DNA from: Pedobacter foliorum
GTDB lineage: Bacteria > Bacteroidota > Bacteroidia > Sphingobacteriales > Sphingobacteriaceae
Assembly (NCBI RefSeq): GCF_013266735.1
Contig: NZ_JABSNU010000003.1
Span: 372,001 to 436,000 of the forward strand
Direction of reading: 5' to 3'
Length of the DNA stretch: 64,000 nt
The position numbers and the translations under genes were made by a program. Below are positions 28,235 through 37,165 of the stretch, piece after piece; within the stretch, counting starts at the first letter, position 1; each line of letters begins with the position of its first letter. The notes beneath the pieces are model-generated. The model saw only the letters and a list, made by a program, of their open reading frames with translations. It did no database searches and was not told the DNA's origin.

Positions 28235-29506
28235 TTACACTAAATCGAATCCGATATCTTCTCTAAAGTATTTGCCATCAAAGTAAATACGGGCTGCATC
28301 AGCTGTTGCTGATTGCAATGCTTCAAACTGGCTATCTTGTAAGCTGCTAATGGCGATAACACGACCACCATTCGTTTTTACAACACCACCTTCAAGAGCT
28401 GTTCCTGCGTGGAATACTAAAGACTGGCGTACATTATCAATACCCGTAATGGCTTTACCTTTTTCGTATTCTCCTGGATATCCACCAGCAACAATCATTA
28501 CAGTTGCAGCGTTTTTAGGACTGATATTTAATTTATAGTCTTTTAATTTCTTTTTAGCAGTAGCCATGAAAAGTTCTACAAGGTCGTTCTCGATTCTTGG
28601 AACTACACTTTCCGTTTCCGGATCGCCCATGCGACAGTTATATTCTATTACAAAAGGTTTCTCGTTTACTTTAATTAAGCCGAAGAAGATGAAACCGGTA
28701 TAATTGATTTTGTCTTTCTTTAAACCATTAACAGTTGGGATAATAATATCACGCTCAACCTCATCCAAAAATGCTTTGTTTGCAAAAGGAACCGGAGATA
28801 CTGAGCCCATACCACCTGTGTTTAAGCCGGTGTCTGCTTGTCCGATACGTTTGTAATCTTTTGCTTCAGGAAGTATTACATAGTTTTCGCCATCTGTAAG
28901 TACAAATACCGAAAGCTCGATACCGCTCAAAAATTCTTCAATTACCACGGTTGTTCCGGCATCGCCAAACTTACCGCTAAGCATTAGTTTTAATTCTTCC
29001 TGCGCTTCTTCAGCGTTGTCGATAATTAAAACACCTTTTCCTGAAGCCAATCCATCTGCTTTTAATACAACAGGAAGTGGGTGAGACTGTAGGTAAGTTA
29101 AGCCTTCTTCTAAAGTTTTAGCTGTGAAAGAACGTGAGCTTGCCGTAGGGATGCCATGGCGCGCCATAAATTGTTTAGAGAAGTCTTTACTGCCTTCTAA
29201 AATTGCACCTTCTTTTTTTGGCCCGATAACCGGGATTTTTGATAAGCTTTCATCTTCAGCAAAAAAATCATGAATACCATTTACTAAAGGTTCTTCGGGG
29301 CCAACCACTACCAGTTCGATATTTTCTTTAAGAACTAATGCTTTTACGGCTTCAAAATTATTGATGTTAAGGTTTATGTTTTTTCCATAAGCGCCTGTAC
29401 CACCATTACCAGGTGCAATAAATAATTGAGAGCAAAGGGGAGAGTGGCTCATTTTCCAGGCAAAGGCACTTTCTCTTCCTCCTGATCCTAATAGTAAGAT
29501 ATTCAT
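28235..29506 (-). CDS. purD: Phosphoribosylamine-glycine ligase (GAR synthetase)
   Basis: A 423-residue ATP-grasp enzyme that joins glycine to 5-phosphoribosylamine, the second step of purine synthesis. Signatures are the N-terminal MNILLLGSGGRESAFAWKM, VVGPEEPLVNGIHDFF, the ATP-grasp region PVVLKADGLASGKGVLI, the metal-binding NTGGMGSVSP and the family motif FVIEYNCRMGDPETE. Length is normal. It stands alone on the minus strand. A TAnnTTTG motif (TATATTTG on the minus strand, 29547-29540) lies 33 bases before the ATG and is a candidate -7 promoter element. Confidence 0.97.
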   Translation of the reverse strand: MNILLLGSGGRESAFAWKMSHSPLCSQLFIAPGNGGTGAYGKNINLNINNFEAVKALVLKENIELVVVGPEEPLVNGIHDFFAEDESLSKIPVIGPKKEGAILEGSKDFSKQFMARHGIPTASSRSFTAKTLEEGLTYLQSHPLPVVLKADGLASGKGVLIIDNAEEAQEELKLMLSGKFGDAGTTVVIEEFLSGIELSVFVLTDGENYVILPEAKDYKRIGQADTGLNTGGMGSVSPVPFANKAFLDEVERDIIIPTVNGLKKDKINYTGFIFFGLIKVNEKPFVIEYNCRMGDPETESVVPRIENDLVELFMATAKKKLKDYKLNISPKNAATVMIVAGGYPGEYEKGKAITGIDNVRQSLVFHAGTALEGGVVKTNGGRVIAISSLQDSQFEALQSATADAARIYFDGKYFREDIGFDLV

Positions 29507-29665
29507 CTATATATGATTTAATTGTTGGGTCTGTTTGGGCAAATATACCGCTTTAGCTAAATTATCACAGTTTAAGTTTAATATTCGGCATAAAATATGC
29601 TTAGAAAAGGTTGTTTGTCAATAGATTTCGGTTTTTAAAAGATTAAAATTAGATTTGCCGCCAAC

Positions 29666-29968
29666 ATGAGACACATTGTTACTTTATCACTTGTATTTTT
29701 TAGTCTTACCCATTTGGCCAAAGCTGAGCGGGTTGAGGGGCTAAGACTCATAACTGAAAAGTACTGCAACAAGCAGCAGGTGAGCACTGAACAGGCAACT
29801 GTTCGCTCAAGTCAGCCTGACGATTCGAGGTACCCGTTTTTCTTATCTTATAGTGCTTTAACGGCTATAGGAGTACTTCCTGAAACACATATCATCAAAT
29901 ATAGGGCTCATAATCAAAGTATTTCTGACCTTGAAATAAGGGAAAAGCCCAAGAATAACAGCCCCTAA
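29666..29968 (+). CDS. Small secreted hypothetical protein
   Basis: A 100-residue frame that opens with a convincing signal peptide (MRHIVTLSLVFFSLTHLAKA, cleavage after about residue 20). The mature part is short and polar, with one Cys and a moderately hydrophobic middle (YPFFLSYSALTAIGVLPETH). A TAnnTTTG motif (TAGATTTG, 29650-29657) lies eight bases before the ATG, which would give a nearly leaderless transcript. No domain is recognised. It stands alone between purD and secA. The signal peptide and upstream motif favour a real gene, but without homologues this remains uncertain. Confidence 0.5.
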   Translation: MRHIVTLSLVFFSLTHLAKAERVEGLRLITEKYCNKQQVSTEQATVRSSQPDDSRYPFFLSYSALTAIGVLPETHIIKYRAHNQSISDLEIREKPKNNSP

Positions 29969-29980
29969 TTTTTAGTATTC

Positions 29981-30109
29981 GTCGTCATCCTGAACTCAAA
30001 GAAGTTACGCTATTCTGATGCCACGTCATCCTGAATTTATTTCGGGATCTAGCAAGAGAAAGGTACGACTTTGCAGATGCGAGGTCCTGAAATGAATTCA
30101 GGATGAGCG
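29981..30109. repeat. Dispersed palindromic repeat, copy 3, with an adjacent half copy
   Basis: A full, slightly degraded copy spans 30023-30109 (left arm with TTTCGGGATC, centre AAGAGAAAGGTACG, right arm GAGGTCCTGAAATGAATTC). About 40 bases before it, 29981-29997 repeats only the outer left arm (GTCGTCATCCTGAACTC) and then diverges, so it looks like the remnant of another copy. It lies in the 260-base gap before secA. Confidence 0.75.
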
Positions 30110-30228
30110 TGAGGCAAAAGCATTGAGCGCACTGACAACTGACATTCTGGCTTATAGGCCTGTAATGGCTTGGTTGTTGTCATTTTATAGTTTTTAATAA
30201 GAATAATAAACAAACACAAACATAAAAC

Positions 30229-33200
30229 ATGTTAGGATTTTTAGCCAAAGTTTTTGGAAGCAAATCAGAAAGAGATATTAAGGCATTACAGCCTATAGTA
30301 GTTAAAATAAACGAAGAATACGCAAAGCTTTCTGCACTAAGCAATGATGAATTGCGTAATAAAACAGTTTACTTTAAAGATGTTATTGCAAAAGCTTTAA
30401 CGGAAATAGACGGTAAAATAAGCGGTTTAAAAACCGATGCAGAGAATCAGGAATTATCATTAGCTGAGAAAACAGCTATTTATGATCAGATTGATGCTTT
30501 AATTAAAGATCGTGATAAAGAATTAGAAGTGGTATTGTCGGAAATTTTGCCTGCTGCATTTGCAGTGGTAAAAGAAACTTCAAGACGTTTCTCTGAAAAT
30601 GATCAACTAGAAGTTACAGCTACTCAGTTTGACCGTGATTACGCTGCTCGCAAAAAGAATGTTGTAATACAAGGGGATAAAGCACTTTGGGCTAACAAAT
30701 GGGATGCTGCAGGTACTGAGGTTGCATGGAACATGGTACACTACGATGTTCAGTTGATTGGTGGTATGGTGTTGCACAATGGTAAAATTGCAGAGATGGC
30801 TACGGGTGAGGGTAAAACCTTAGTAAGTACGCTGCCTGCTTACCTGAATGCACTTGCGGGACAAGGTGTTCACATCGTTACGGTGAATGATTACCTTGCA
30901 CGACGTGACTCGGAGTGGAATGGTCCTTTATTCGAATTCCACGGTTTAAAGGTTGATTGTATCGATAAACACGAGCCAAACTCTCAGGAACGTAGAGATG
31001 CATACCTTGCTGATATTACTTATGGTACTAATAACGAGTTTGGTTTCGATTATTTGCGTGACAATATGTCGCAAACTCCTGACCAACTGGTACAACGTAA
31101 ATTGCATTTTGCAATGGTGGATGAGGTCGATTCAGTTTTAATTGATGATGCCCGTACTCCATTAATTATATCAGGTCCGGTTCCTTTTGGCGATCAGCAT
31201 GAGTTTCATGAATTAAAACCACGCATCGAGCGTTTGGTAGCTGCACAAAGAGAATATGTAACTAAAGCTTTAAATGAAGCTAAGAAGTTAATTAATGATG
31301 GTAAAACCGGTCCTGATGAGGGAGAAGGTGGTGTTGCGCTTTTACGTGCTCACCGTGGTTTACCTAAAAATAAAGCGTTGATCAAGTTTTTAAGTGAGGG
31401 TAGTGTAAAACAAACCTTATTGAAAACTGAAAACCATTACATGGCAGATCAGTCTAAGAACATGCCTAAGGTTGATGCTGAATTGTATTTCCATATTGAT
31501 GAGAAAAACAATCAGGTTGAATTAACTGAAAAAGGTATTGAGCTGATCACCAAATCTGGTGAAGACCACAATTTCTTTGTATTACCAGACGTAGGTACTG
31601 AGATTGCTGACATAGAGAAATCTGCATTGAGCAACGAAGAGAAAATTGCTCAGAAAGATGCCTTGATGCGTGATTATTCAATCAAAGCGGAACGTATTCA
31701 CTCTGTGAACCAGTTATTGAAAGCATATACTTTATTTGAAATCGATGTTGAGTATATCATTGATGAAGGTAAAATTAAAATTGTAGATGAGCAGACTGGT
31801 CGTATTATGGATGGCCGTCGTTATTCTGATGGTTTACACCAGGCAATTGAAGCAAAAGAAAACGTAAAAGTTGAAGATGCTTCGCAAACTTACGCTACGG
31901 TTACTTTACAGAACTTCTTCCGTATGTACCACAAACTTTGCGGTATGACGGGTACAGCTACAACAGAAGCTGGCGAGTTTTGGTCTATCTATAAATTGGA
32001 TGTGGTAGAGATACCTACAAACAGAGTTATTTCAAGAAAAGATCATCAGGATTATGTTTACCGTACAGTTCGTGAAAAATACAATGCGGTTGCAGAAGAG
32101 ATTGTGAAATTAACAGAAGCTGGCCGTCCTGTATTGGTGGGTACAACTTCGGTTGAGATTTCAGAGTTACTTAGCCGTATGTTGAAGCTGAGAGGTATTA
32201 AACATAATGTGTTGAACGCTAAGATGCACCAGAAAGAGGCAGATATTGTTGCTGAAGCTGGACAAGCTGGTCAGGTTACTATTGCAACCAACATGGCTGG
32301 TCGTGGTACGGATATTAAATTAGGCCCAGGCGTTAAAGATGCCGGTGGTTTGGCAATTGTTGGTACAGAGCGTCATGAGTCTCGTCGTGTTGACAGACAG
32401 TTACGTGGTCGTGCAGGTCGTCAGGGAGATCCGGGTTCATCTCAATTCTTCGTGTCACTTGAGGATAACTTAATGAGGTTATTTGGTTCTGAAAGAATCT
32501 CTAATATCATGGTTAGAATGGGTATTGAGGATGGTGAAGTGATTCAACATTCTATGATCACCAAATCTATTGAACGTGCACAGAAAAAAGTAGAGGAAAA
32601 CAACTTTGGTATTCGTAAGCGTTTGCTTGAGTATGATGACGTTATGAACTCTCAGCGTTCTGTTATTTATGCTAAACGTAAAAACGCCTTGTTCGGTGAG
32701 CGTTTAGATGTAGATATGAGCAATATGGTGTTTGATGTTGCTGAAGATATTGTAACTGAATACAAAGAAGAAGGAAATTACGAAGGGTTTAAACTTGAAG
32801 TAATTAAAAACTTCTCTGCTGATACTACTATTGATGAGGCTGAATTCAGTTCTAAAGGCGTTAATCATTTAACTGATAAATTATTTGATGAAGTAACTGC
32901 ATTCTATTCAAGAAAATCTGATGCGATTATTGCTCAGGCAATGCCGGTATTAGAGCAGGTATATCAGGAGCGCGGTGAGCAGATAGAGCAAATTATTGTT
33001 CCATTTACTGACGGTATCCGTAGTGTTCAGGTTCCTGTAGGTTTGAAAAAAGCGATTGACAATGGTGGTCGTGAGGTTACAAGATCTTTCGAGAAAACAA
33101 TTGTTCTTGCGCTTATTGATGAGTCGTGGAAAGAGCATTTACGTGAAATGGATGAGTTAAAGCAATCTGTACAGAATGCGGTATACGAGCAAAAAGATCC

Positions 33201-33543
33201 ATTGATCATCTATAAAATGGAAGCGTTTAACTTATTTAAAAATATGTTAAATGCGGTAAATAAAGAGGTAGTTAGTTTCTTATATAAAGGCGGAATTCCG
33301 GTACAAACCGATCCTAATGATGTAAGAGAAGCTCAGGCTCCAAGACCGGCACCAAGCAAATTGAAAATGTCTAAACCTGAATTTACTCAGGCTACAAGTT
33401 CAGCTGATGTTGCTCAAATGGATGATACCCGTGAGCATGTGCCTCAGCAGCCAATCCGTAAGGATACTGTAATTGGAAGAAACGAACCATGTCCTTGCGG
33501 AAGTGGTAAGAAATACAAAAACTGTCACGGTGCAGGATTGTAA
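30229..33543 (+). CDS. secA: Preprotein translocase ATPase SecA
   Basis: The 1104-residue motor of the Sec pathway, which drives unfolded precursors through SecYEG using ATP. Visible are Walker [21 protein letters not shown], Walker B region [50 protein letters not shown] and the C-terminal zinc site [13 protein letters not shown] (Cys1088, Cys1090, Cys1099, His1100) that binds SecB or lipids. It is about 200 residues longer than the E. coli protein, mostly in an insertion after the first nucleotide-binding segment, which is usual for Bacteroidota SecA. It has its own downstream hairpin terminator and codon use typical of a highly expressed gene. Confidence 0.98.
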   Translation: MLGFLAKVFGSKSERDIKALQPIVVKINEEYAKLSALSNDELRNKTVYFKDVIAKALTEIDGKISGLKTDAENQELSLAEKTAIYDQIDALIKDRDKELEVVLSEILPAAFAVVKETSRRFSENDQLEVTATQFDRDYAARKKNVVIQGDKALWANKWDAAGTEVAWNMVHYDVQLIGGMVLHNGKIAEMATGEGKTLVSTLPAYLNALAGQGVHIVTVNDYLARRDSEWNGPLFEFHGLKVDCIDKHEPNSQERRDAYLADITYGTNNEFGFDYLRDNMSQTPDQLVQRKLHFAMVDEVDSVLIDDARTPLIISGPVPFGDQHEFHELKPRIERLVAAQREYVTKALNEAKKLINDGKTGPDEGEGGVALLRAHRGLPKNKALIKFLSEGSVKQTLLKTENHYMADQSKNMPKVDAELYFHIDEKNNQVELTEKGIELITKSGEDHNFFVLPDVGTEIADIEKSALSNEEKIAQKDALMRDYSIKAERIHSVNQLLKAYTLFEIDVEYIIDEGKIKIVDEQTGRIMDGRRYSDGLHQAIEAKENVKVEDASQTYATVTLQNFFRMYHKLCGMTGTATTEAGEFWSIYKLDVVEIPTNRVISRKDHQDYVYRTVREKYNAVAEEIVKLTEAGRPVLVGTTSVEISELLSRMLKLRGIKHNVLNAKMHQKEADIVAEAGQAGQVTIATNMAGRGTDIKLGPGVKDAGGLAIVGTERHESRRVDRQLRGRAGRQGDPGSSQFFVSLEDNLMRLFGSERISNIMVRMGIEDGEVIQHSMITKSIERAQKKVEENNFGIRKRLLEYDDVMNSQRSVIYAKRKNALFGERLDVDMSNMVFDVAEDIVTEYKEEGNYEGFKLEVIKNFSADTTIDEAEFSSKGVNHLTDKLFDEVTAFYSRKSDAIIAQAMPVLEQVYQERGEQIEQIIVPFTDGIRSVQVPVGLKKAIDNGGREVTRSFEKTIVLALIDESWKEHLREMDELKQSVQNAVYEQKDPLIIYKMEAFNLFKNMLNAVNKEVVSFLYKGGIPVQTDPNDVREAQAPRPAPSKLKMSKPEFTQATSSADVAQMDDTREHVPQQPIRKDTVIGRNEPCPCGSGKKYKNCHGAGL

Positions 33544-33560
33544 TTTGTAATAAAGATAAA

Positions 33561-33598
33561 GAATGCCGATTTTTGTAAAAAATCGGCATTCTTTTTTT
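33561..33598 (+). terminator. Rho-independent terminator of secA
   Basis: Thirteen-base arms GAATGCCGATTTT (33561-33573) and AAAATCGGCATTC (33579-33591) with a short loop are followed by TTTTTTT (33592-33598). It lies 18 bases after the secA stop codon and just before the SPOR gene. Confidence 0.9.
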
Positions 33599-33610
33599 AA
33601 AGCCTTGTTC

Positions 33611-34063
33611 ATGAAACTACTATTTGCTGCGTTATTCTGTTGTTCCTCTTTCGGTTTGTTTGCTCAAACTAGAGGTCAGGTTACCATAATTAAGGATCCG
33701 ATGATAGATAGTTTAATAGCAAAACGCATTGCGTTAAATACTAAGCCTGCAGGCTCTGGTGCTGTAACTGTTAAACCGGGACCAGTGGTTTCTCAAATGG
33801 GATACAGAGTTCAGGTGTTTTATGGTTCAGACAGAAGACAGGTTTTTAACGAGCAATCAAAATTTAATTCACTTTACCCATCTGTTAATACTTATATCAC
33901 TTATAAAGAGCCAAACTATTATTTAAGGGTTGGAGATTTTCGGACACGCCTGGAAGCTCAGCGATTTATGAATGAACTAAGAAGTACTTTCCCTACTTTA
34001 TTTGTTTTCAGGGAAAAAATTAATGCACCTAATTTAGAATACAGCGATGATACAGAAAGATAA
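33611..34063 (+). CDS. Secreted SPOR-domain protein
   Basis: About 150 residues from the ATG at 33611. An upstream start at 33563 would place the first codons inside the secA terminator, and the ATG at 33611 opens a good signal peptide (MKLLFAALFCCSSFGLFAQ). The C-terminal half (about 75-140) is a SPOR domain, which binds denuded septal peptidoglycan: GYRVQVFYGSDRRQVFNEQS, YITYKEPNYYLRVGDFRTR, EAQRFMNELRSTFPTLFVF. It overlaps the amidohydrolase gene by 17 bases, so the two are co-transcribed. A role in cell-wall binding is by family; the link to the amidohydrolase is unexplained. Confidence 0.88.
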   Translation: MKLLFAALFCCSSFGLFAQTRGQVTIIKDPMIDSLIAKRIALNTKPAGSGAVTVKPGPVVSQMGYRVQVFYGSDRRQVFNEQSKFNSLYPSVNTYITYKEPNYYLRVGDFRTRLEAQRFMNELRSTFPTLFVFREKINAPNLEYSDDTER

Positions 34064-35234
34064 GATCCAGGCACTCTCTAATGATATATTTGAGCAGGTT
34101 GTTGGCTACCGTCAGCATCTTCATTCAAATCCGGAACTTTCGTTTAAGGAGTTCGAAACTTCAGCATTTATTAAAAAACATTTAACAGATTGGGGTATTC
34201 CTTTTTCTGATATGGCCAATACGGGTGTTGTTGGGATTATTAAAGGAGATCTTCCATCTGATAACATCATCGCATTGCGTGCCGATATGGATGCATTGCC
34301 AATATTGGAAGCTAATGAAAAACCATATGCATCTAAAAATGCAGGGGTAATGCATGCTTGTGGGCATGATGTACATAGTTCTTCTTTATTAGGAAGTGCT
34401 TACATCTTAAATAGCTTAAAGGCTGAATTTGGTGGTACTATAAAATTAATCTTTCAGCCTGCTGAGGAAGTTTTACCTGGCGGTGCTAGCATTATGATTA
34501 AAGAAGGAGTACTAGAGAATCCTAAGCCACAGTCGATAGTTGGACAGCATGTAATGCCTTTAATTGATACCGGTAAAGTTGGTTTCCGTTCGGGTATTTA
34601 TATGGCATCTACCGATGAATTGTATGTTACAGTTCATGGAAAAGGAGGACATGGTGCACAACCTCATCAAAATATAGATCCTGTATTGATCACTTCGCAT
34701 ATTATTATTGCATTGCAACAGATTGTGAGTAGAAATGCAGATCCAAGATTGCCTTCGGTGCTTTCTTTTGGAAAGGTACAGGCAAATGGTGCAACAAACA
34801 TCATCCCTAATGAGGTGAAAATTGAAGGTACTTTTAGAACTTTAAACGAAGAATGGCGTAAAGAGGCTAAGCGTTTAATGAAGAAAATGGCTGAAGGTAT
34901 TGCCGAAAGTATGGGTGGTAGCTGTGATTTTAGAATCATGGATGGTTATCCGTACCTGATTAATGAAGAAAAACTAACTGCAAATGCACGTGCTTTTGCA
35001 GAGGATTACTTGGGTAAAGAGAATGTGATTGATTTGGATATATGGATGGCTGCCGAGGATTTCGCTTACTATTCGCAGGTTACTGATGCTTGTTTTTACA
35101 GATTGGGTACCGGGAATAAAGAAAAGGGAACTACGTATTCTGTTCATACGCCTAACTTTGATATTGATGAGGATGCTTTAAAGACCTCTACAGGGTTAAT
35201 GGCCTTTATTGCGCTTAAGCAATTGGGAAATTAG
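34047..35234 (+). CDS. M20-family amidohydrolase (N-acyl-amino-acid hydrolase type)
   Basis: A 395-residue metallopeptidase-like hydrolase of the M20D group, which cleaves N-acyl or indole-conjugated amino acids. Visible marks are YRQHLHSNPELSFKEFETS, ALRADMDALPI, the metal site VMHACGHDVHSSSLLG, IFQPAEEVLPGGA, VGQHVMP and the late metal ligand in MAAEDFAYYSQ. The dimerisation insert lies around 190-290. No signal peptide is seen, so it is cytoplasmic. It starts inside the end of the SPOR gene in another frame and ends 37 bases before a palindromic repeat. Confidence 0.92.
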   Translation: MIQKDKIQALSNDIFEQVVGYRQHLHSNPELSFKEFETSAFIKKHLTDWGIPFSDMANTGVVGIIKGDLPSDNIIALRADMDALPILEANEKPYASKNAGVMHACGHDVHSSSLLGSAYILNSLKAEFGGTIKLIFQPAEEVLPGGASIMIKEGVLENPKPQSIVGQHVMPLIDTGKVGFRSGIYMASTDELYVTVHGKGGHGAQPHQNIDPVLITSHIIIALQQIVSRNADPRLPSVLSFGKVQANGATNIIPNEVKIEGTFRTLNEEWRKEAKRLMKKMAEGIAESMGGSCDFRIMDGYPYLINEEKLTANARAFAEDYLGKENVIDLDIWMAAEDFAYYSQVTDACFYRLGTGNKEKGTTYSVHTPNFDIDEDALKTSTGLMAFIALKQLGN

Positions 35235-35271
35235 TAATATAGGGTGCTTGCACTCGTTATGTTGATACTCT

Positions 35272-35354
35272 CGTCATCCTGAATTTATTTCAGGACCTCT
35301 CAAGAGAAAGGTAATCTGTTATGTGCGAGGTCCTGAAATAAATTCAGGATGACG
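35272..35354. repeat. Dispersed palindromic repeat, copy 4 (best-preserved)
   Basis: Perfect 28-base arms at 35272-35299 and 35327-35354 around a 27-base centre with TCAAGAGAAAGGTAATC and GTGC. Each arm contains TCCTGAA and TTCAGGA separated by five bases, so it can fold alone. The flanking sequence shows GTGTTTATTACAACGT followed by GTGTTTATTACGACG (35356-35386), a short direct repeat of unknown origin. Confidence 0.9.
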
Positions 35355-35441
35355 GGTGTTTATTACAACGTGTGTTTATTACGACGAAACGCCCATTACA
35401 ATGAGCGCTAACCATTAATGGCGACTACAAAATTAGAATAG

Positions 35442-36398
35442 ATGAAGAAAATACTTTTGCTAGCAGTATTAATTGGAATTAATTTAATGGGATTTACTTT
35501 AAAAGGATTTTCTCAGGAGATTGATCGTTTTAATCCGGATACCATTAAAACAATACAACTCGATTCTGCTGTAAATATCTCTGCTCAGAAATTTGGGGTA
35601 GAGACTTTTATCAACGCCATTATTACTGATGAAAGCTTTTATAAAGCTTTCAAGAATATGAAAAAGTATAATTTCACGGCAGAGAACAACATCTACTCTT
35701 ATGATAAAAAAAACAAGGTAGATGGCAGGATTTATCGTAAGATTAAACATACTGCAGAGGGCCCTGAAAAGATGGTGTATATTGCAAAACAGGACACCGG
35801 AAAGCTATATAGAAAGAATGGTAAATATCAATTATACACGATTGAAATGTTTGATTTTATCTTTCTGAATGCCTACAAAACTGAGTTTTCTGAAGAGGAT
35901 GCGAAAGGCAAGGCAGACGGAGCAAATGCAGGATATAAGGATAAATTAAAGACTTTAATATTTGCACCGGGAAAGCCAATTAAAGGGTTGCCTTTTATAG
36001 GTGATAAAACAGCAATATTTACTGCTAATATGCGCCAATACTACGATTATAGTTATTACAGTGGTACCTACCTGGATTCTATTCCTGTATATCGGTTTAA
36101 AGTTACAATGAAGAAAGATTTGAGCAATTGGACTAAAGACGGATTGATGATTAAGGAGCTTACTACTATTTTTGATAAACGTAATTTTGAAATCCTTGGT
36201 CGCTATGTTGATATGAAGTATAGCAATATGCTGTTTGATTTTAATGTACAGATGAACATAGAAACCAGTTATTTTGGTGATGAGAAGCTGCCTACTAAAA
36301 TCTCTTATCAAGGGAATTGGGATTATCCTTTAAAGAAGGAAGAAAGAGCTAGCTTTTTGATAGTACATAAAGATTATCACCTTGGAAAAGGCAAGTAA
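35442..36398 (+). CDS. Secreted hypothetical protein, Bacteroidota type
   Basis: A 318-residue protein with a signal peptide (about 1-24, ending TLKGFSQ). The mature sequence is mixed alpha/beta with many aromatic residues (MRQYYDYSYYSGTYLDSIPV, YRFKVTMKKDLSNWTKDGLM, FEILGRYVDMKYSNMLFDFN). The C-terminal half resembles the outer-membrane-associated region of proteins that also carry a carboxypeptidase-like domain in this phylum, but that N-terminal domain is absent. I do not recognise a function. It lies in the same direction as the SGNH hydrolase gene 50 bases further on and may share its transcript. Confidence 0.75.
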   Translation: MKKILLLAVLIGINLMGFTLKGFSQEIDRFNPDTIKTIQLDSAVNISAQKFGVETFINAIITDESFYKAFKNMKKYNFTAENNIYSYDKKNKVDGRIYRKIKHTAEGPEKMVYIAKQDTGKLYRKNGKYQLYTIEMFDFIFLNAYKTEFSEEDAKGKADGANAGYKDKLKTLIFAPGKPIKGLPFIGDKTAIFTANMRQYYDYSYYSGTYLDSIPVYRFKVTMKKDLSNWTKDGLMIKELTTIFDKRNFEILGRYVDMKYSNMLFDFNVQMNIETSYFGDEKLPTKISYQGNWDYPLKKEERASFLIVHKDYHLGKGK

Positions 36399-36448
36399 TT
36401 TTTTAACTTCGTAATAAGCTCTTTAGGCTTTTGCTATTAAAAATTATA

Positions 36449-37117
36449 ATGATGAAAACTTACTTCAAACCACTAGCATTACTGTCTGCATTTCTTGTTG
36501 TGTTATTTTTTTCTGCCATGAATAATAAACCCAAAAAGATCATCTTCTTTGGTGATTCTATTACTCAGGCCGGTGTAGAGCCGGGTGGTTATGTTGATCT
36601 GATAAAAAAGGCACTTGATCCGACAAAGTATGAGGTTATTGGTGCGGGTATTGGAGGTAATAAAGTATACGACCTTTATCTTCGTATGGAAGAAGATGTG
36701 TTAAATAAAAAACCAAATCTGGTAGTTATCTATATTGGGGTTAATGATGTTTGGCATAAGCAGTCGAGCAGAACAGGAACTGATTACGATAAGTTCATTA
36801 AGTTCTATCAGGCATTAATCAATAAGATTCAGGCAAATGGAGCAAAGGTTGTTCTTTGTACTCCGGCAGTAATTGGAGAGAAAAAGAATGGCGCAAATGA
36901 AATGGATGGAGATTTAGATAAGTATTCTGGAGCAATAAGAGAACTGGCAGCTAAAAATAGTCTTCCCCTATGCGATTTGAGGACAATATTTAAAACTTAC
37001 AACACAGAGCATAATTCTGAAGATAAGGATAAAGGCATTTTAACTTCTGATGGTGTGCACTTAAATGAAAAAGGCAATCAAACTTTAGCTGATAAGTTAT
37101 TGCCATTGGTAAAATAG
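36449..37117 (+). CDS. SGNH/GDSL-type esterase, exported
   Basis: About 222 residues starting at the ATG at 36449 (or the adjacent ATG at 36452); the in-frame TTG at 36431 is less likely. A hydrophobic N-terminal segment (KPLALLSAFLVVLFFSAM) acts as a signal or anchor. The SGNH blocks are complete: IIFFGDSITQAG (Ser nucleophile), GAGIGGNKVYDL (Gly), VVIYIGVNDVWH (Asn) and SDGVHLNEKGN (Asp and His). By family it is a lipase, esterase or acyl-carbohydrate esterase; the bacterial type with GVNDVWH is often an acetyl-esterase on polysaccharide. It precedes dnaG by 48 bases. Confidence 0.92.
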   Translation: MMKTYFKPLALLSAFLVVLFFSAMNNKPKKIIFFGDSITQAGVEPGGYVDLIKKALDPTKYEVIGAGIGGNKVYDLYLRMEEDVLNKKPNLVVIYIGVNDVWHKQSSRTGTDYDKFIKFYQALINKIQANGAKVVLCTPAVIGEKKNGANEMDGDLDKYSGAIRELAAKNSLPLCDLRTIFKTYNTEHNSEDKDKGILTSDGVHLNEKGNQTLADKLLPLVK

Positions 37118-37165
37118 ATTTCAGCGTTTTGCTGCATTTGGAAGGGAGAGGATAAATAATAGGGA

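Noticed and set aside
28077..28286. 69-codon frame through the GC-rich tandem repeats
   Set aside because: It begins inside a terminator stem, crosses the 11-bp repeats and overlaps the 3' end of purD; no signal or domain.
36431..36448. TTG start for the SGNH hydrolase
   Set aside because: The ATG at 36449 or 36452 gives a normal signal segment; the extra codons add nothing recognisable.
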